Positions 11,901-22,972 of a stretch of 64,000 nt of DNA are shown here, in pieces. The notes beneath the pieces are model-generated. The model had not been told where the DNA came from. It searched no databases and saw only the letters and a program-made list of their open reading frames with translations. Numbering within the stretch: position 1 is the stretch's first letter; each line of letters starts with the position of its first letter. The stretch is from assembly GCA_001557505.1 (NCBI GenBank), contig LSAX01000005.1, forward strand, positions 992,001 through 1,056,000, in the 5' to 3' direction. Origin of the DNA: Reticulascus tulasneorum. Its lineage: Eukaryota > Ascomycota > Sordariomycetes > Glomerellales > Reticulascaceae. The position numbers and the translations under genes are program-made.

Positions 11901-12255
11901 CTGTAAAGAGTGCGCCGAGCTTTCTTGCCGTTCGGTGAAGTTCCCCACCTTCGGCAGACTGTTTTCGCCGGGTTGATATGGTCCGTCCGATCTCATTGAA
12001 CTCCACAGGAGCGTCGAATTTGATTAGCGCCAGGTCAACGCTAACATGTGCGAGCGACAGAGCATTCTCATTCTTGAAGGATGTAATCGACGCATTAAGT
12101 TGATCCATCTCGATGACAGCGTTTGGATTCAGTGAGGCTTTATTCTTTGGAGTGTTTCTCCTTTTTTTCTTTTTTAAACCAAAAAGAAATCCTTTCAAAA
12201 AGGCGACGGTGGCAGAAAGCAGTGTAGACAGGAGAGATTGTCTTGGATGAGGCAT
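8926..12255 (-). CDS. Very large conserved fungal protein of unknown function (about 1100 residues)
   Basis: A single uninterrupted frame of 1109 codons from ATG 12255, unusual for its length among the intron-rich genes here. The N-terminus has a hydrophobic patch followed by KKKKRR. The part I recognise as conserved among filamentous fungi begins around the internal ATG at 12108 and includes LHRTARKLGALF, LFKAYGTR, and IWAAATSGSSAIAVHLLACMLARI. That ATG is an equally good start. A hydrophobic stretch near the C-terminus (LALFTVCAVMGYYVLVA) could be a membrane segment or buried helix. No catalytic motif or named domain is apparent. It sits directly downstream of and on the same strand as the HET-domain gene. 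Function is unknown. Confidence 0.8.
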   Translation of the reverse strand: MPHPRQSLLSTLLSATVAFLKGFLFGLKKKKRRNTPKNKASLNPNAVIEMDQLNASITSFKNENALSLAHVSVDLALIKFDAPVEFNEIGRTISTRRKQSAEGGELHRTARKLGALFTDVLSPPTPNLFKAYGTRTSEISGLPSFNQQGSQEKHGIFSAHVGIDSGSIWAAATSGSSAIAVHLLACMLARIFSVEQATSIWMELVESQREHLCSWMKNDLYPDSHASTKLALGQEISRKELSEWDASARAWLQSADQAKVLQHDQMKIIINDAAIPINSEPTVYKSVIAAWTGALRALENLILGIPQKVQDGAALLAISAWHLYPDMIVYRGKNGKEIGVKFKDDLLKPTALLTIGLEAITPSSVSWSLPLARLQYYGESIHVTASGGQDNSRITPTEFSYAVFGSVFYTWATSQFAATIERTRFWLERIIDCARLNVSREVSRRYYSFLYFFLDIAREIGTLQGVSAATAVQLFKLGRRRSSSFIYEDETPHQEMFGLNEIFTLIRMFRMTAEGAKSSLAAAISRICSLYPDKYPRFLFQYRAKSAMNGRQVFSMNGSQWLIMEPSEIEDYRRCESLPSGLEEDVVNHAFLPALAWGPADTDARSIYDGPLEQFVEIAFGQGPDFISGIRSLIIGTSLKPFEARYYFIDHPSKNLDGTEESPGILSAIGNPHNMIVDDSILDTLFQPNFIDVVRLQTHLQRVSQTKSIRKALACDTAISFLRSIPGANVTTRILEKPFDFGLFFPDERYLGPIQLANIKELFSLLCVMDSGIYVEPSQLSGVFALSTGNSIYVASAILNDPSETPHSRIRRVFGNIGKPGLCFLVGPGTPRMPPLADQNWQVINHDRFDGILMDSFENTSVHLSFTGYELALRPSLTSVNCIDHATKIVEIAVSAFDGAKWVADLHIAAALELSGCSQSGAGISKKFAHKIQQRCANADGCTQDSSDFHKIASKFGLSDVIAVDNWAELLDPPESSIIVVRATNNRIARLALFTVCAVMGYYVLVAKEKPCWQHLLHRIREIIGEQARKPQTKRDFDFQSCGNKRESPFQFGEVTTSGKRLKVSGTNFDGGAPHDVNVLVNGSLEFSLETGSDAPTLSTSHHKIAILL

Positions 12256-12745
12256 TTTCTCTCGGCCGAGAACGTCGCTTTGATGCCCCGACTCAGCCAC
12301 GACGACACCCCCGCATAAGACGTTGGACCCTTTCCTCTGTGAGGACACGGCCAGGCAGCCTTCAGGCAACCTTCAGGCAACCTCCAAGGAGCCCAATCGA
12401 GTGCACACTGGGCAGTATTGCTTAAAATGCTTGACTTACAATTGTACCATGGCACTATAAGTAAAAAAATCTACATTGGAAGCTTAACCTGCGCTCACCC
12501 AAGTACACCGCTTTAAGCTGTGGACAAGGAGCCATTTCAGGTGAGCTAGAGGTCGCAGGCTCCATAGTAGTATGCATCCAGTCTAATACGATTAACTTGA
12601 TGTTTGGCTGTTGGCTGACTCACTTCTCCCCCAAGTATTCGTTGGTGATTGGGCACTAGCTTCTGTTGGGGACTGATACCCTTATTAAAGCTAGGTTGTA
12701 TCCCCTAAATGAGTAACCAGGACGTAAATATCCCTACATGCAGAA
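12256..12745. other. Intergenic between two tandem minus-strand genes
   Basis: About 490 bp separating the orphan gene from the end of the HET gene. It presumably holds the orphan promoter and the HET 3' end. A 12-bp duplication (CTTCAGGCAACC) lies at about 12360..12383. No gene is recognised. Confidence 0.4.
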
Positions 12746-15025
12746 CTAGATGATACAAATAGTATCATGTCTTGGTTCCCTATCCTCACCCCGTTTCAGG
12801 ATCTCAGGGTGTATGTAACATTCACCCACAAGCTCAAAGCGACGTTCTCGTTGCCGGGAGGGCCGCAAGACTAGTGGAACACGGCCGCCTTGGCACTGCC
12901 ATACCTGGTCACCTACTTGCGATGTCTCAGGTACTAGACTAAAGCCGCCGCAACTGAGCATCGCCATCCGTCTTAGCTCCATGTGTATGAAATCATGCTT
13001 CGGAAAAGGTATGCCTGTAATATTTTCCGTGTCACTCGTGACTTTATTAGGAATGAGCTGGAAAATAAGGTAGTAAACCATAGAGGCAATAACCAGCGCA
13101 ACTATCCATGTTTCTATGATATGTTCCAACGTACGCCCATTATTGAAGAAGATGAACCTAGCCGCATCCCAAATAGCTGCATAGCCCACGCTGGTTTTCC
13201 TGAAGAACGCCAGGCTCCATAGACCACTGGTACGAAATTGAACGAGGTGAACTAAAGCGGCACGCTCCCTGTCTTTGAGGGCCGAACTGCCAGCACATGT
13301 GGCGAGGAAAATAGTCCAGAAAATGGAACTCTGCTTTTGATATCGTGGGCCAAACTGTTCCGCCCATGTGTTCAAGACATGAAGGCGATGGTTCTTCTGC
13401 ATAGTCAAAAGAAACCTGAGTGTGAACCATATGCTCCTGTGCGCTTCCTCAGAGTTGCATACTATACCCAACTCACTAATAGAGTCAAATTGGCGACCAA
13501 TTAGGTCGAGTTGGGGCGAGTTTTCCTCAAAATCGCTGGTTTTGTCTCATTAGCAATGTTGCACGAATCTCAAGAACAAGCACATTTTTCATTCCGTATT
13601 GCGACATGGCAGTTGAATATTGAGTTGGTATAAGTGTTGGTCTTCTTACCTTGGAACTATCGGACTGACTTTCTTGGAGTCTTGAACAACACTAGCCGGA
13701 TCGTTATTGAAAGAAAAGTGAAGGCTCAAGGGAGTTGCGTAGATGTCTGCATCGCTCCAATCGGGTACCCAACTAGGCAAGGCGGAACGCGCCATACCTC
13801 GTCGGAAGAAACCCCTGTAAGGTATTCCGAGATATCCCTTTGTGGAGGCCGAATGACGGTGGTTGATGGCAGCGAAAAGTCGTAGACTCTTCTGTGCGCT
13901 GATCACGCTTCTACTTACGCGGATGTAGGTCTGCCTCACGTGGTGTGGATTTCCGTTGTCGTATATTGGCGAGATATCCAATACGCCCTCCGGGTGTAAT
14001 TCTGTACACAGGCTGAGTAGACCGAAGATCTTGTCTACTGGGTTCGTAGCGTGGCTCGCCCTGAAAAGTATGGATAAGCTCAGAATATCCTTGCCTAGGG
14101 GTTGCCATCCTGTCATCGAAAAGGCGCAAGTGTGGCTATTCGAGTCATGCTTTTCTGCGCAATCAATAAGTGCTCTAACTGCAAGGATGTTTCCAATGCT
14201 CTCAGCGCTCTTAGTGACAATGCCAGCCTCCAATACAGGTGTTACAACACCTACAAATTCCCGCCAGGATATTCGACTGTCTCCCCAGACAACTTCGATG
14301 TTGTGGCTTAGAGAAACCTCTTGGACCACCCAGATCCTGCTGAAATATGGGTTGCGCAGCAGCCATAGCACCATGAAGAGTGATAACACCTTCTCTGGTC
14401 TCCAAGGTCCCCAAGGTCCCCAAAACCGGTGGAGTACCGTCCTTGCAATGGATGACGAAGGGATTGAATTAGGCAGACCTTCGACCTCTGCCTGAGGCTG
14501 CCCTGCTGCTACATATGCGCAACAACGCAATGTGAGATCACCAAGCATGCCACCGTCACCGAGTCAGATTACGGTATGGAAGGCACGGACATAGATCTCG
14601 CCCATTCGCAGAACCTGTCTGCCTTTCTCGACGTTGTCTTGCTGGTTGATGCAAATAGCATCCACCCAGAGTGCCTTGGTAATCATTTCGTCTCGGAGAT
14701 GATATAAAGCTGAGTAAAGGTTCTTGGTAATATAGAAGGCTTGCTTGTTACAAACGAGTTTGCGAATATTGTTCTTGGGATCGCCCCATTGGTACGACAG
14801 CGCTGTACATTCCAAGTCGGGAACTATAGGAGTATTTCGGTTCGAGACAACTCGGTCCTTCCTTGCAGACAACAAGATAGTCCTCAATTCGCAAGTGATG
14901 TCGCTTTCACGGGTACCCGGTAGAAGATGCAGTATTCGGATGTCATGGAAGCTCAGATGAAGCAAGGGCTTGGCGTAGAAATTTGCATCTTCGGGCCCAA
15001 GATCTTGGGTTTGGCATAATCTCAT
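12746..15025 (-). pseudogene. HET (heterokaryon incompatibility) domain gene interrupted by one in-frame TGA
   Basis: HET-domain proteins trigger cell death on non-self recognition in fungi. From ATG 15025 the frame gives the canonical HET blocks: CTALSYQWGDP, LWVDAICINQQDNVEKGRQV and MGEIYVRAFHTVI. TGA 14564..14566 then sits where the family has the Trp of the conserved WLGD motif. The same frame continues without a break (LGDGGMLGDL, NPYFSRIWVVQEV, SWREFV, PVDKIFGLL, LPSWVPDWS). A 114-nt intron at 13536..13649 leads into the last exon, whose C-terminal block (VPLVLRPS, ELVGECYIHPE) is also typical of HET proteins, with stop TAG 12746..12748. Everything except this codon is intact, so it is a very young pseudogene, a sequencing error, or a readthrough case. 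Confidence 0.8.
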
Positions 15026-16174
15026 TGCGGCTGCAGAGTTGGCACGAAACTTCGTTTTATCTCCTGGTAGGCTATTTACGTCAATAGTCGCTCGTTCACA
15101 TCAGGGAGGGTAGTGGCAGGTATTGACGAGAATGATAAAGAGCTTGCCTCTATATCGTGACCGACTGACTTGTCTTGTCTCCAGTCTTAGCAGAATTAGC
15201 GATCAGCCCAGAGGAGGGAGGGCTGCTCCTATCGATATAAGCACTGCGAACGCGCACCCCGCATTGTAGACTCTTCAAAGCCACATGACATGTGGTGCAG
15301 GTCCAAGTTAAGCAGGTAGCCTTGCCCACATTAATGGGGGTTTGCATAGGTACTTACCTCACAGCCGCCACCAACGTTTGGCCCCCGCTTTTCCTTTTTC
15401 TTTTCTTTTGGCTCAGTCACGGCTCAGACTAGAACGGCAAGTTTTCAATTCATACAGTAAAGAATTGATCTGATCCACATCAGAATCCATGATCTCTAGC
15501 AAGATAGGCTGTGAAAGCTGTAAATAAGTTGACCGCTGTCAGATTCGAGGCTTGCAGACTAATTATAGTCCAGTACCTGCACAGACACATTTAAGAGCCT
15601 TTGGCCAAAAGTCCCGTTTAAATTGTCGAGGGTGACCTTCCTTCCTTCATACATGACTGTTGAAGATGGCCAGTAAGTTGATCAGTCGATGGTGGCCGGA
15701 AGTTCAAATCGATCGAGCTTTGGGAGGAGAGGAGGTCAAGTGGTTGGCCGTCACAGTAGATCTGGCGAGCAGCGTGAAGCTGAAGATACTGGGGTTTGGG
15801 ACCATGAGTTGAAGCTCTGCGCTTTGGTGCGGCTGTCTCTGTGCTGTATTTCCTGCCGCGAGATAGGTGGGAGAGATGCTGGAGAGAAGGTAAGCGAGGC
15901 CAAGGAGTTTTTCTTTCTTTTTGTTTTTTTGGGGATGATCCACTAGAAGATATAGCTCGCGTTCAACTTATGTGTCATTCTTTGCATTCTACTCGCAGGC
16001 ATATAACTACACCTGGCCTACATAGCAATGAGTACTTTATCACGAAGACAGAACATTTATATCAAGCTAGCGCCGCCTTCCTCGTCCTCATCCACACTAC
16101 TGTCCGACGACATGGCATCCCTTTTGTTATCCTTTCCAAACTTCCAAACCCAACCTTCACGCATGCTACCCGTA
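15026..16174. other. Intergenic, includes a pyrimidine-rich tract
   Basis: About 1.1 kb between two minus-strand genes. It contains T-rich low complexity at 15380..15410 and 15908..15930. The small ORFs on both strands have no recognisable motifs. The HET promoter should lie at its left end. Confidence 0.4.
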
Positions 16175-17851
16175 TTAACAGCCAGACTTGATGGATAGAC
16201 TTTCAAACTGAGAGAGCACGTCACTGAATGTAGCTGGCTCGCTGCTGGCGATAGTCCAAGCAGCCGGGATGACGGAGCTTGTGTTTGAGTCATACCTCTT
16301 TCTTTCTGGCACCTTTTCACTAAGGATCCGGAAGATATCCTCTCGTAGATTTGATAAAACACTGTTCATGATCTTGTCTCGCTTCTTTATAGCTGTAGGC
16401 CCATCGCCCACGTAAACGTCTGGAACCCTCCATTTTTGGTAAAGGTTTCGATGGGACGCCCTGACTTGGACGCGGCTTGGATGTGCATCAAAATAATACT
16501 TGCAGAGCTTGCATGTTGGCTTGCTAGAGCCGATGTACTTCCAGCTGTTAAAGAAGCGAGAGGGATGCGTCCCACCGTTCCTCTCGATCCAGTCGAGGAT
16601 GAGAAGTTCTGAGTGAACCAGTAGGCGGAGGCTTTTGTTGTCGCACTCGTTGTTGATGATGTCGTCTAAGCCTACCTTTTGTAGCTCCTGCGCATGGTTG
16701 CGATTCAGTTCAATCCTCTCTGGGTCCGACGTCATTCTTCCTATAATATCGTGTGCTGTTTTACCCTGCTTTCTTTTAGGGCTCGACATTCCGGATTTCA
16801 TTGGATTTGGCATGGGCTGGCTGGAAGGGATGAAGTGGACCTCGAAATCCCGGAATAGATCTGGCCAGCGCTTTCTAGATGATATAATAATCTCCACAGC
16901 TTGATAGTACGACAGGAGTCGGCCCGCACAGTGTCGAAGCTCACACCAATGCTCTGATCTATCAAAGCGACTTTCTTTGGCCCTTGCGATGATTAGGGTC
17001 TCAATTTCATTTTGTCGCAACTTAGAAATGGCCAAGACAAGCTCGTGAGTCGACCTTAAGTCTACGTTCTTGTCAATACAGTGCTGCTGACCCAGAACCC
17101 AAAAGAAATTGACTTACACTCGTCTATGTTGGCAGTGGGCTTTTGATCGGCAACCGCAAGCTCTTGAAGATGAAGAAGTTCCCGTTCGATAAGTTTGGCT
17201 AGGAACAGAAGTCAACATTCAAGAACCAGATGCTTATGAAGGCTTACATAGATCATTAAACTCACCGTCATTGGAATCTTCTTTGCCACAATCTTTGAGG
17301 CATTTCTCGAGCTCAGCTACCATAACTTGCCTATAGGTTATGATGCGTGGCAAGTTGAATGCTAATACGTCCTTGAAGGTGATCTCAAACAACTTGTCCT
17401 TGGCCTTCAACTCGGACGTCGTTGCTCTTCCTAGACGATGTAGAAGACTTCTTACGAAAGCCTCGGCAGCCACTGCAGTTTCTTTGTCTCTTTGGTTGGA
17501 GGCAAGAACATAGCGCAGCATATCAGGGTCTTTCGACACTACCAGCGAAGTCACTGTGCTTCCTCCACGCTTGTTGTCGCATATTTGTGCAATTTTATTC
17601 ACAAAACAATAAAATGCCTTTTCGGGGTCATCTGAAAACTCCGAGTTGCTCTCTGGAGTCTTGACCGGAGCAGTGTGCCTGCATGCTTCGTTCAAGCTGT
17701 GAAGGAAAAAAACCGCCTCGTAGAATCGGCGGGAGAATTTCGGCCCAACAGAAGCGACGACAGGAGGTTGCGTTGGCTGGCCTTAAGTCGGGCAACGGTT
17801 CAGCATGCGAGCGTACATCATAGGGTTCAAACTAGCCAGCAACTCACCCAT
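16175..17851 (-). CDS. OTT_1508-like deaminase family protein
   Basis: Member of the nucleic-acid/nucleotide deaminase superfamily expanded in fungi; the substrate is unknown. Four exons join in frame: 17848..17851 (ATGG), 17248..17781, 17118..17198, 16175..17061, with introns of 66, 49 and 56 nt, giving about 501 residues. The zinc-site signatures of the fold are present: VHSELLILDW (His and Glu, about residue 356) and SKPTCKLCKYYF (CxxC, about residues 390 to 393). These are followed by the family-typical SHRNLYQKWRVPD. The N-terminal 200 residues are helical and without a named domain. The tiny first exon is inferred because GTGAGT directly follows ATGG; an upstream start is possible. The catalytic residues are intact, so an active enzyme is likely. 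Confidence 0.8.
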
Positions 17852-19189
17852 TTTTGACGCAGGCTTAGATGTTCAAGCTGCAGAAGAAAAAGAAGAAGAA
17901 GAAGAAGAATTGGTGAAATTGTTTGGTGTTTGGTGTTTACTGTTCCCTCGCTCTGTGTCATCATCTCTTGACTGGTAATGACAGAAAAAAGTATGGCCTC
18001 AGAATAATATCACCCCAGTCTCTGAGTGTGCCTTTATAAAAGGCTAGGGGTTTTTCTCTTGAAGAAAGCTGGACTCGAGAGCGGCCTCCTGATGCTCATA
18101 GACTACGACAGTATCCCCAAAAGTTTGCGTGCTGATGTGGACACATTTTATGCAGGAGGCAGACCATTGTCCAATAAACGTCAAATCGAGCACAGCCACT
18201 GCAAGAGATTCGCGAATAAGCATGTTAAGCCTTATTTGCGATGCGCTAATGCGGGAGTCTGATCATCGCCAAACCTTGGGAAGTGTATCTCACCGAGGAG
18301 CACGACTTACGACTGGCCCGATTCTAGGCATCGCCAAAGGCTGCGTGCCTTTCAAATCCTTGCGGCTGCAATGCAGCGAGCTGATTAGGAATATATGGGC
18401 TTGGAAGCCAGAAGAAATCAAAAGAGAAGGTATTTGGGCGAAGTCAGGCTCCAGACCGCCTTTCATCATGTCGGGGGCCTTAATCTCCCACCCCCTTTGG
18501 GCCTTATCCCATCAAGTCCCCCAGAATACACCGAAAACGACTTTGAAAGCAAACCAACAGAGCCACTAAATCTGGTTTGACTCCTGCATGCACATTTACA
18601 ATGGCCCAATTCCGTCAAGAGGTCCCCCCTACGCGCCTTTGCAGGGCGCCCGCTGACTCGGTAATCGTGATGAGTACGACCAAGGCTGCCGATTTTCTTG
18701 ACTTTCTTGACTTGAACATCTTCCAAATAACAAGTATTAAAAGGGTGGCAAAGTTCACGTTTGACAGATATTTCAACCAGATTTATATACTGTCTTCAAC
18801 TGTTCAGAACCCCTCATTGGTTGATCGGTAAATGCCTCTCACTATTATTGGCATTGGACAGTTCATCCATATCAGTTTGACAAGGAGACAAACAAGGGGT
18901 TCGCTAAGCCGCTGAACATTGCATCCGCGTCGTGAATTCTTGTCATAAGACGGTATGGTTGCATCCGCCCCGCTCTGGTCTTGGTGAAGGATTCTAAATT
19001 TTGCAGACAACGTGTCACCGGACGATAGTCCCAAGGTCTGACCGTCACAATACCAGAGGATCAGAGACATAGCAGTATTAGTAGTGTACGGCGTTTGATT
19101 TGTATGATTGCAGTTTATATTAGTTACACGTTTCAGCTAACTCTCCGCCCAGTACTAACTAGTCAACCAGTCAGATACCGCCTTCCATC
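17852..19189. other. Intergenic, with a GAA-rich microsatellite
   Basis: A (GAA)n-like run lies at 17882..17909 just upstream of the deaminase gene. Overlapping ORFs at 18026..18569 show no recognisable motif and look non-coding. No RNA gene was recognised. Confidence 0.4.
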
Positions 19190-20069
19190 ATGTCTGGGGG
19201 GCAGCCATTCCGAGACAATACTTACGACCCGCCATGGTACAGCAACACTGATGACGAAGACGCCGCAGAGTACTCTGGCCAGCGGTATGCAGCGGGTTCG
19301 ACATCTCATGATAATGGCATGGATCCAAGAGTTCTGACCCAATCAACTTCTGCATCAGACTACATGCAGAACGAGAACTACCCATATGACTCATCCCCCG
19401 AGTATGCCCCGTCTAGGAGATCTTAGGCTTCCCAAGATATGATGACGGGCCGAGACATACATGTGTCCACCAACGCTCAGCATCAGCAGGGGTTTCACTC
19501 TCAAAACAACAACAAAAACAACAACATGGATGGCCAACATACCGTAGACTCGAATAATTTCAACAACGCAATAGGCGCACAGACAAGCTACTATGATGAG
19601 TCTTCCCCAGGACAAACATACGAGACCCATTCGTCTCACCGCAAAGGCAAATCCGTCGCACGATCCAGCAAGGGCAAATCCTCAACATCTAGCAAAGACA
19701 AATCGACCGCAACAGGCACTCAGCGTCTTCAATGCCAGTCTTGCGGAGACACCTTCTCTCATCATCATGAGCTGAAGTAAGTCTTTAACCCTCTGAAAGA
19801 ATCTCGGGCAGACCTAATGCGTCAATAGTAAGCACGAGCGTAAACACACAAGGCCCGTAACTTGCCCAGCTGATCGCAACTGCCCTGAAACAGCAGCCCA
19901 AAAGCGAGATATCTATCGCCACGTTTGGACAAGCCATAAGAAATTTGCGCTCGACCCACGCAATAACATACCAGAGGAGAAGGGCTTTTGCAACGATTGT
20001 GGAACGACTTTCACGAGGAAGGACAATCTCACACGTCATAAGAATGGTGGAAGATGTGGAAAGAAATGA
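19190..20069 (+). pseudogene. C2H2 zinc-finger protein interrupted by one in-frame TAG
   Basis: Probable nuclear DNA-binding protein. From ATG 19190 the frame gives a Ser/Asn/Tyr-rich disordered N-terminus. TAG 19424..19426 interrupts it, and the same frame continues with similar composition (NNN runs, a Ser/Lys-rich basic block). A 52-nt intron at 19777..19828 (GTAAGT) sits inside the first finger. The fingers read CQSCGDTFSHHHELNKHERKH, then CPADRNC with a YRHVWTSH end, then CNDCGTTFTRKDNLTRH. No intron of workable length and phase removes the TAG. Alternatively the true start is ATG 19439 just after the stop, leaving an intact three-finger protein with the upstream part untranslated. Composition on both sides argues for the former, but I cannot exclude the latter. 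Confidence 0.65.
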
Positions 20070-20717
20070 TATATTGGGCGTCATTACTATGACCCCGAGT
20101 CGATGGGTCTGATTGTTGACTGTGGTTGTTAAAAAGTGAAGTGATCCTTAAGCTGGATGCGAGTTTTCCTTGATTTTCACATGATTCTGATGGATCTGTC
20201 GGGCTTCTTGATCGTCCTTCAAGAGTGCACAGACGTTACGACTCCTATATTTGTTAGGTCGTCTTGTTGCCACCTATTGTTTTGAGTCTGTGTCTTTCTC
20301 TTATGCCAGGGAATATGTTAGTAATGATCTTGATTCTTAACCAATGCTGTCTCGTTCATTTGGTGTGGTGCTGTATCATCAACCCAATTCACTAAAACAA
20401 AATTGATTAAACCGGTTGTCGAAGGTCTTGCCTGGTTATGCTAGAGATGCAATAATCCGAGCGCCACCACTTTCCAGTACCTCGATAGTAAGATATCTAC
20501 CCGTGACTTCGTGTGTTTTTGCTGACAGGCAGAACGCGTCTCCACCTAGGCGGGGACAAATCATCCCGATCTGCTTCTAGGTATGACTACGGGTTGATCA
20601 GGATAATGCCATGGACAAATGCTCATGCTGAGAATGTCATTATGATATTTTGCTACTGCGGCAGCCACCTCTGTCCTACCATTTGTCGATCTATGCAAAC
20701 TCGGAACCCCTCTCAAC
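20070..20717. other. Intergenic; promoter region of the polymerase kappa gene
   Basis: About 650 bp between two plus-strand genes. No repeat, RNA gene or convincing ORF was seen. Confidence 0.4.
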
Positions 20718-22642
20718 ATGACGACATCGGCCGAGGCGGAAACGAAGCCTGGCCCTGACCACGACACACTGAAATACTCTCTTCTTGGGCCGTCGCTGAC
20801 GAAAGCAGGCCAGGATTCTGTAGATCAGACGAAAGTGCGTCTCGAGGTCACTTTTCTGGCGAAGATAGGCTGACTTTTGCCAACTAGGTCTCCGAGATCA
20901 TCTACAATGCGTCGAAAGGCTCTAAATACTTCAACCGAGAAGAGGCCAAGGACAAAGTACTGACGCAGAAGATCAACCATATAATAGAACTGAAGAAGCG
21001 ACTCGAAACCCAAGATCTCACCCGCGATTTGCGTCTCGCCGACCAGCTCGTCGCGCAACTCGAACTCTCCCGCGATCTGTCACAATATATCGTGCACATC
21101 GACTGCGACGCCTTCTATGCCGCTGTCGAGCAGCTCGACCGCCCTGAACTGAAAGACCTCCCATTTGCAGTTGGGGGTGGTGTCTTAACAACATGCAACT
21201 ACGTCGCGAGGAAGTTTGGGTGTCGCAGCGGCATGGCGGGGTTCGTCGCGAAGAAGCTGTGTCCGGAACTGGTTCTGCTGCCATTGAACTTCGACAAGTA
21301 TAATGCAAAGGCGCATGAAATCAGAGAGATTCTGGTGGATTATGATCCGCGCTTTGAAAGCGCCAGCATTGACGAGGCGTATCTCAACATCACCGAGTAT
21401 TGCACCGAAAAGGATATAGGCCCAGAAGATGCGGTGGAGCAAATGCGGAGGGAGATCCACGAGAAGACGAAGATCACGGTATCAGCTGGGATCGCAGCAA
21501 ATGCTAAGCTTGCCAAGATCTGTTCAAACATGAACAAACCGAATGGACAGTTCGTTGTGCCGAATGAGCGGACTGAGATTCTGAAGTTCATGGGCAATCT
21601 GCCGCCCAGAAAGGTCAATGGAGTCGGGCGTGTGCTAGAGCGACAGCTCTCGGAGATTGGTATCAAGACTTGTGCTGATATCTATCCGCAACGGCAGTAC
21701 CTCAGTCGTTTGTTTGGAGAGAAGGCCTACGAATTCCTCGTCCATTGCTATCTGGGACTTGGGCGAACCCGCATCCAACCTGCGGAAGAGTACGAAAGGA
21801 AGAGTGTTGGAACAGAAAGTACATTCCATGAGATGGCAGATCCAGAGAAGTTTCGAGAAAAGTTACGATGGACAGCAGATGAACTCGAGAAGGACATGAA
21901 GCGAGCAGAGTGTAAGGGCCGAACACTGGTTTTGAAGATCAAGTTGCACACTTATGAAGTCTACACAAGGCAAGTTGTCACACCAAAGGCAATTTGGTTG
22001 TCTGATGACCTATACAACTTTTCACTTCCCATCCTCGTCAAGTTAGAGCAAGAGATGCCAGGCATGAGACTCCGGCTAATGGGACTGCGCTGCACGCATC
22101 TCGTCAGCACGAAGAAGCCAGATACTATGACGTTCTTTGGCTTCAGGCCGAGGAGATATACGCCTGGAGGATCTCCCGAAAAATCAGAGAGTGGTGCAGG
22201 GAGGACAAGGACTACCGAAGATGGGAATGATGGGTGGGAGCAGTGGCCCGAGGAAGAACTATATGCGCTCGACAACGATCTCGAAAATGCAGGGACGGCT
22301 GAAGAGTCACAGAGTACCGAAACAAGCCCCTTTCGGAGGCATGGCAAGGAAATCCTCCCTAACCCTACAAAGAGCGAGACGGAGGCGGAGGAAGAATGGT
22401 GGGACTGCCCAATCTGTAACCGGCCTCAGGCGCCGATCGAGAAGAACTTCAACGAGCATATCGACCACTGCCTGTCACGGCAGACGATTCGAGATGCCGT
22501 GCAGGAAGATGTCCCTCCTGCGCCATCCCTGCCACTGAGGTCTGGCACGTCGGAAGTCAGGAGAGTAAAAGTAGCTGGAGAGAAGAAAAGAGGTAGGCCA
22601 GCGAGCGACGATCCACGACAGAAGAAACTGAGATTTGGCTAG
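20718..22642 (+). CDS. POLK: DNA polymerase kappa (Y-family translesion polymerase)
   Basis: Nuclear translesion DNA polymerase that copies past damaged template bases. Exon 1 is 20718..20834, the intron 20835..20887 (CAACTAG acceptor), exon 2 20888..22642; about 623 residues. The kappa-type N-clasp (NREEAKDKVLTQKINHIIE) precedes the palm. Catalytic acidic residues are visible in VHIDCDAFYAAVE (about 111) and SIDEAYL (about 201). The fingers motif NYVARKFGCRSGM follows the first site, the thumb helix-hairpin-helix region contains MGNLPPRKVNGVG, and the little-finger domain reads RKSVGTESTF. Near the C-terminus CPIC ... HIDHC forms a UBZ4-type ubiquitin-binding finger, followed by a basic tail (GEKKRGRPA). 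All key residues are intact. It is divergent from nothing obvious and convergent with the Trk gene. A core gene, useful as a synteny anchor. Confidence 0.95.
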
Positions 22643-22972
22643 CATTGGGAAGCATGGATTGGGCTGCATGGATCGGGCTGCATGGGATGGTGTTCGGAGA
22701 CGGGCATATTTGACCAACGTATTGAAGCGGTAGAAACTCTTCTACTATGATGTTATGATTCTAGATCTGGCTCGCTTCTAGCCAATATACGCAGCATAGT
22801 CTATAATGCACTGTACCTGTCGTTTTAGGTGTAATTGGTGTAAGGTCTCTGTTCAGGTGGGAGAGAACAGTATCAAGGACATGCTTGAGCAGCCATTCAT
22901 GGAAATCCATCGAACAAAGGAAGCCTGACCAAATCGCCAACGCCTGCCTGTCAAACTTGACAAGCCTTATGT
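22643..22972. other. Short intergenic gap between convergent genes
   Basis: About 330 bp with the 3' ends of POLK and the potassium transporter. A short duplication (GATTGGGCTGCATGG / GATCGGGCTGCATGG) lies at about 22656..22685. No gene. Confidence 0.45.

Noticed and set aside
18026..18569. Overlapping 78- and 146-codon ORFs
   Set aside because: No recognisable motif, no consistent splice structure, both frames equally open.
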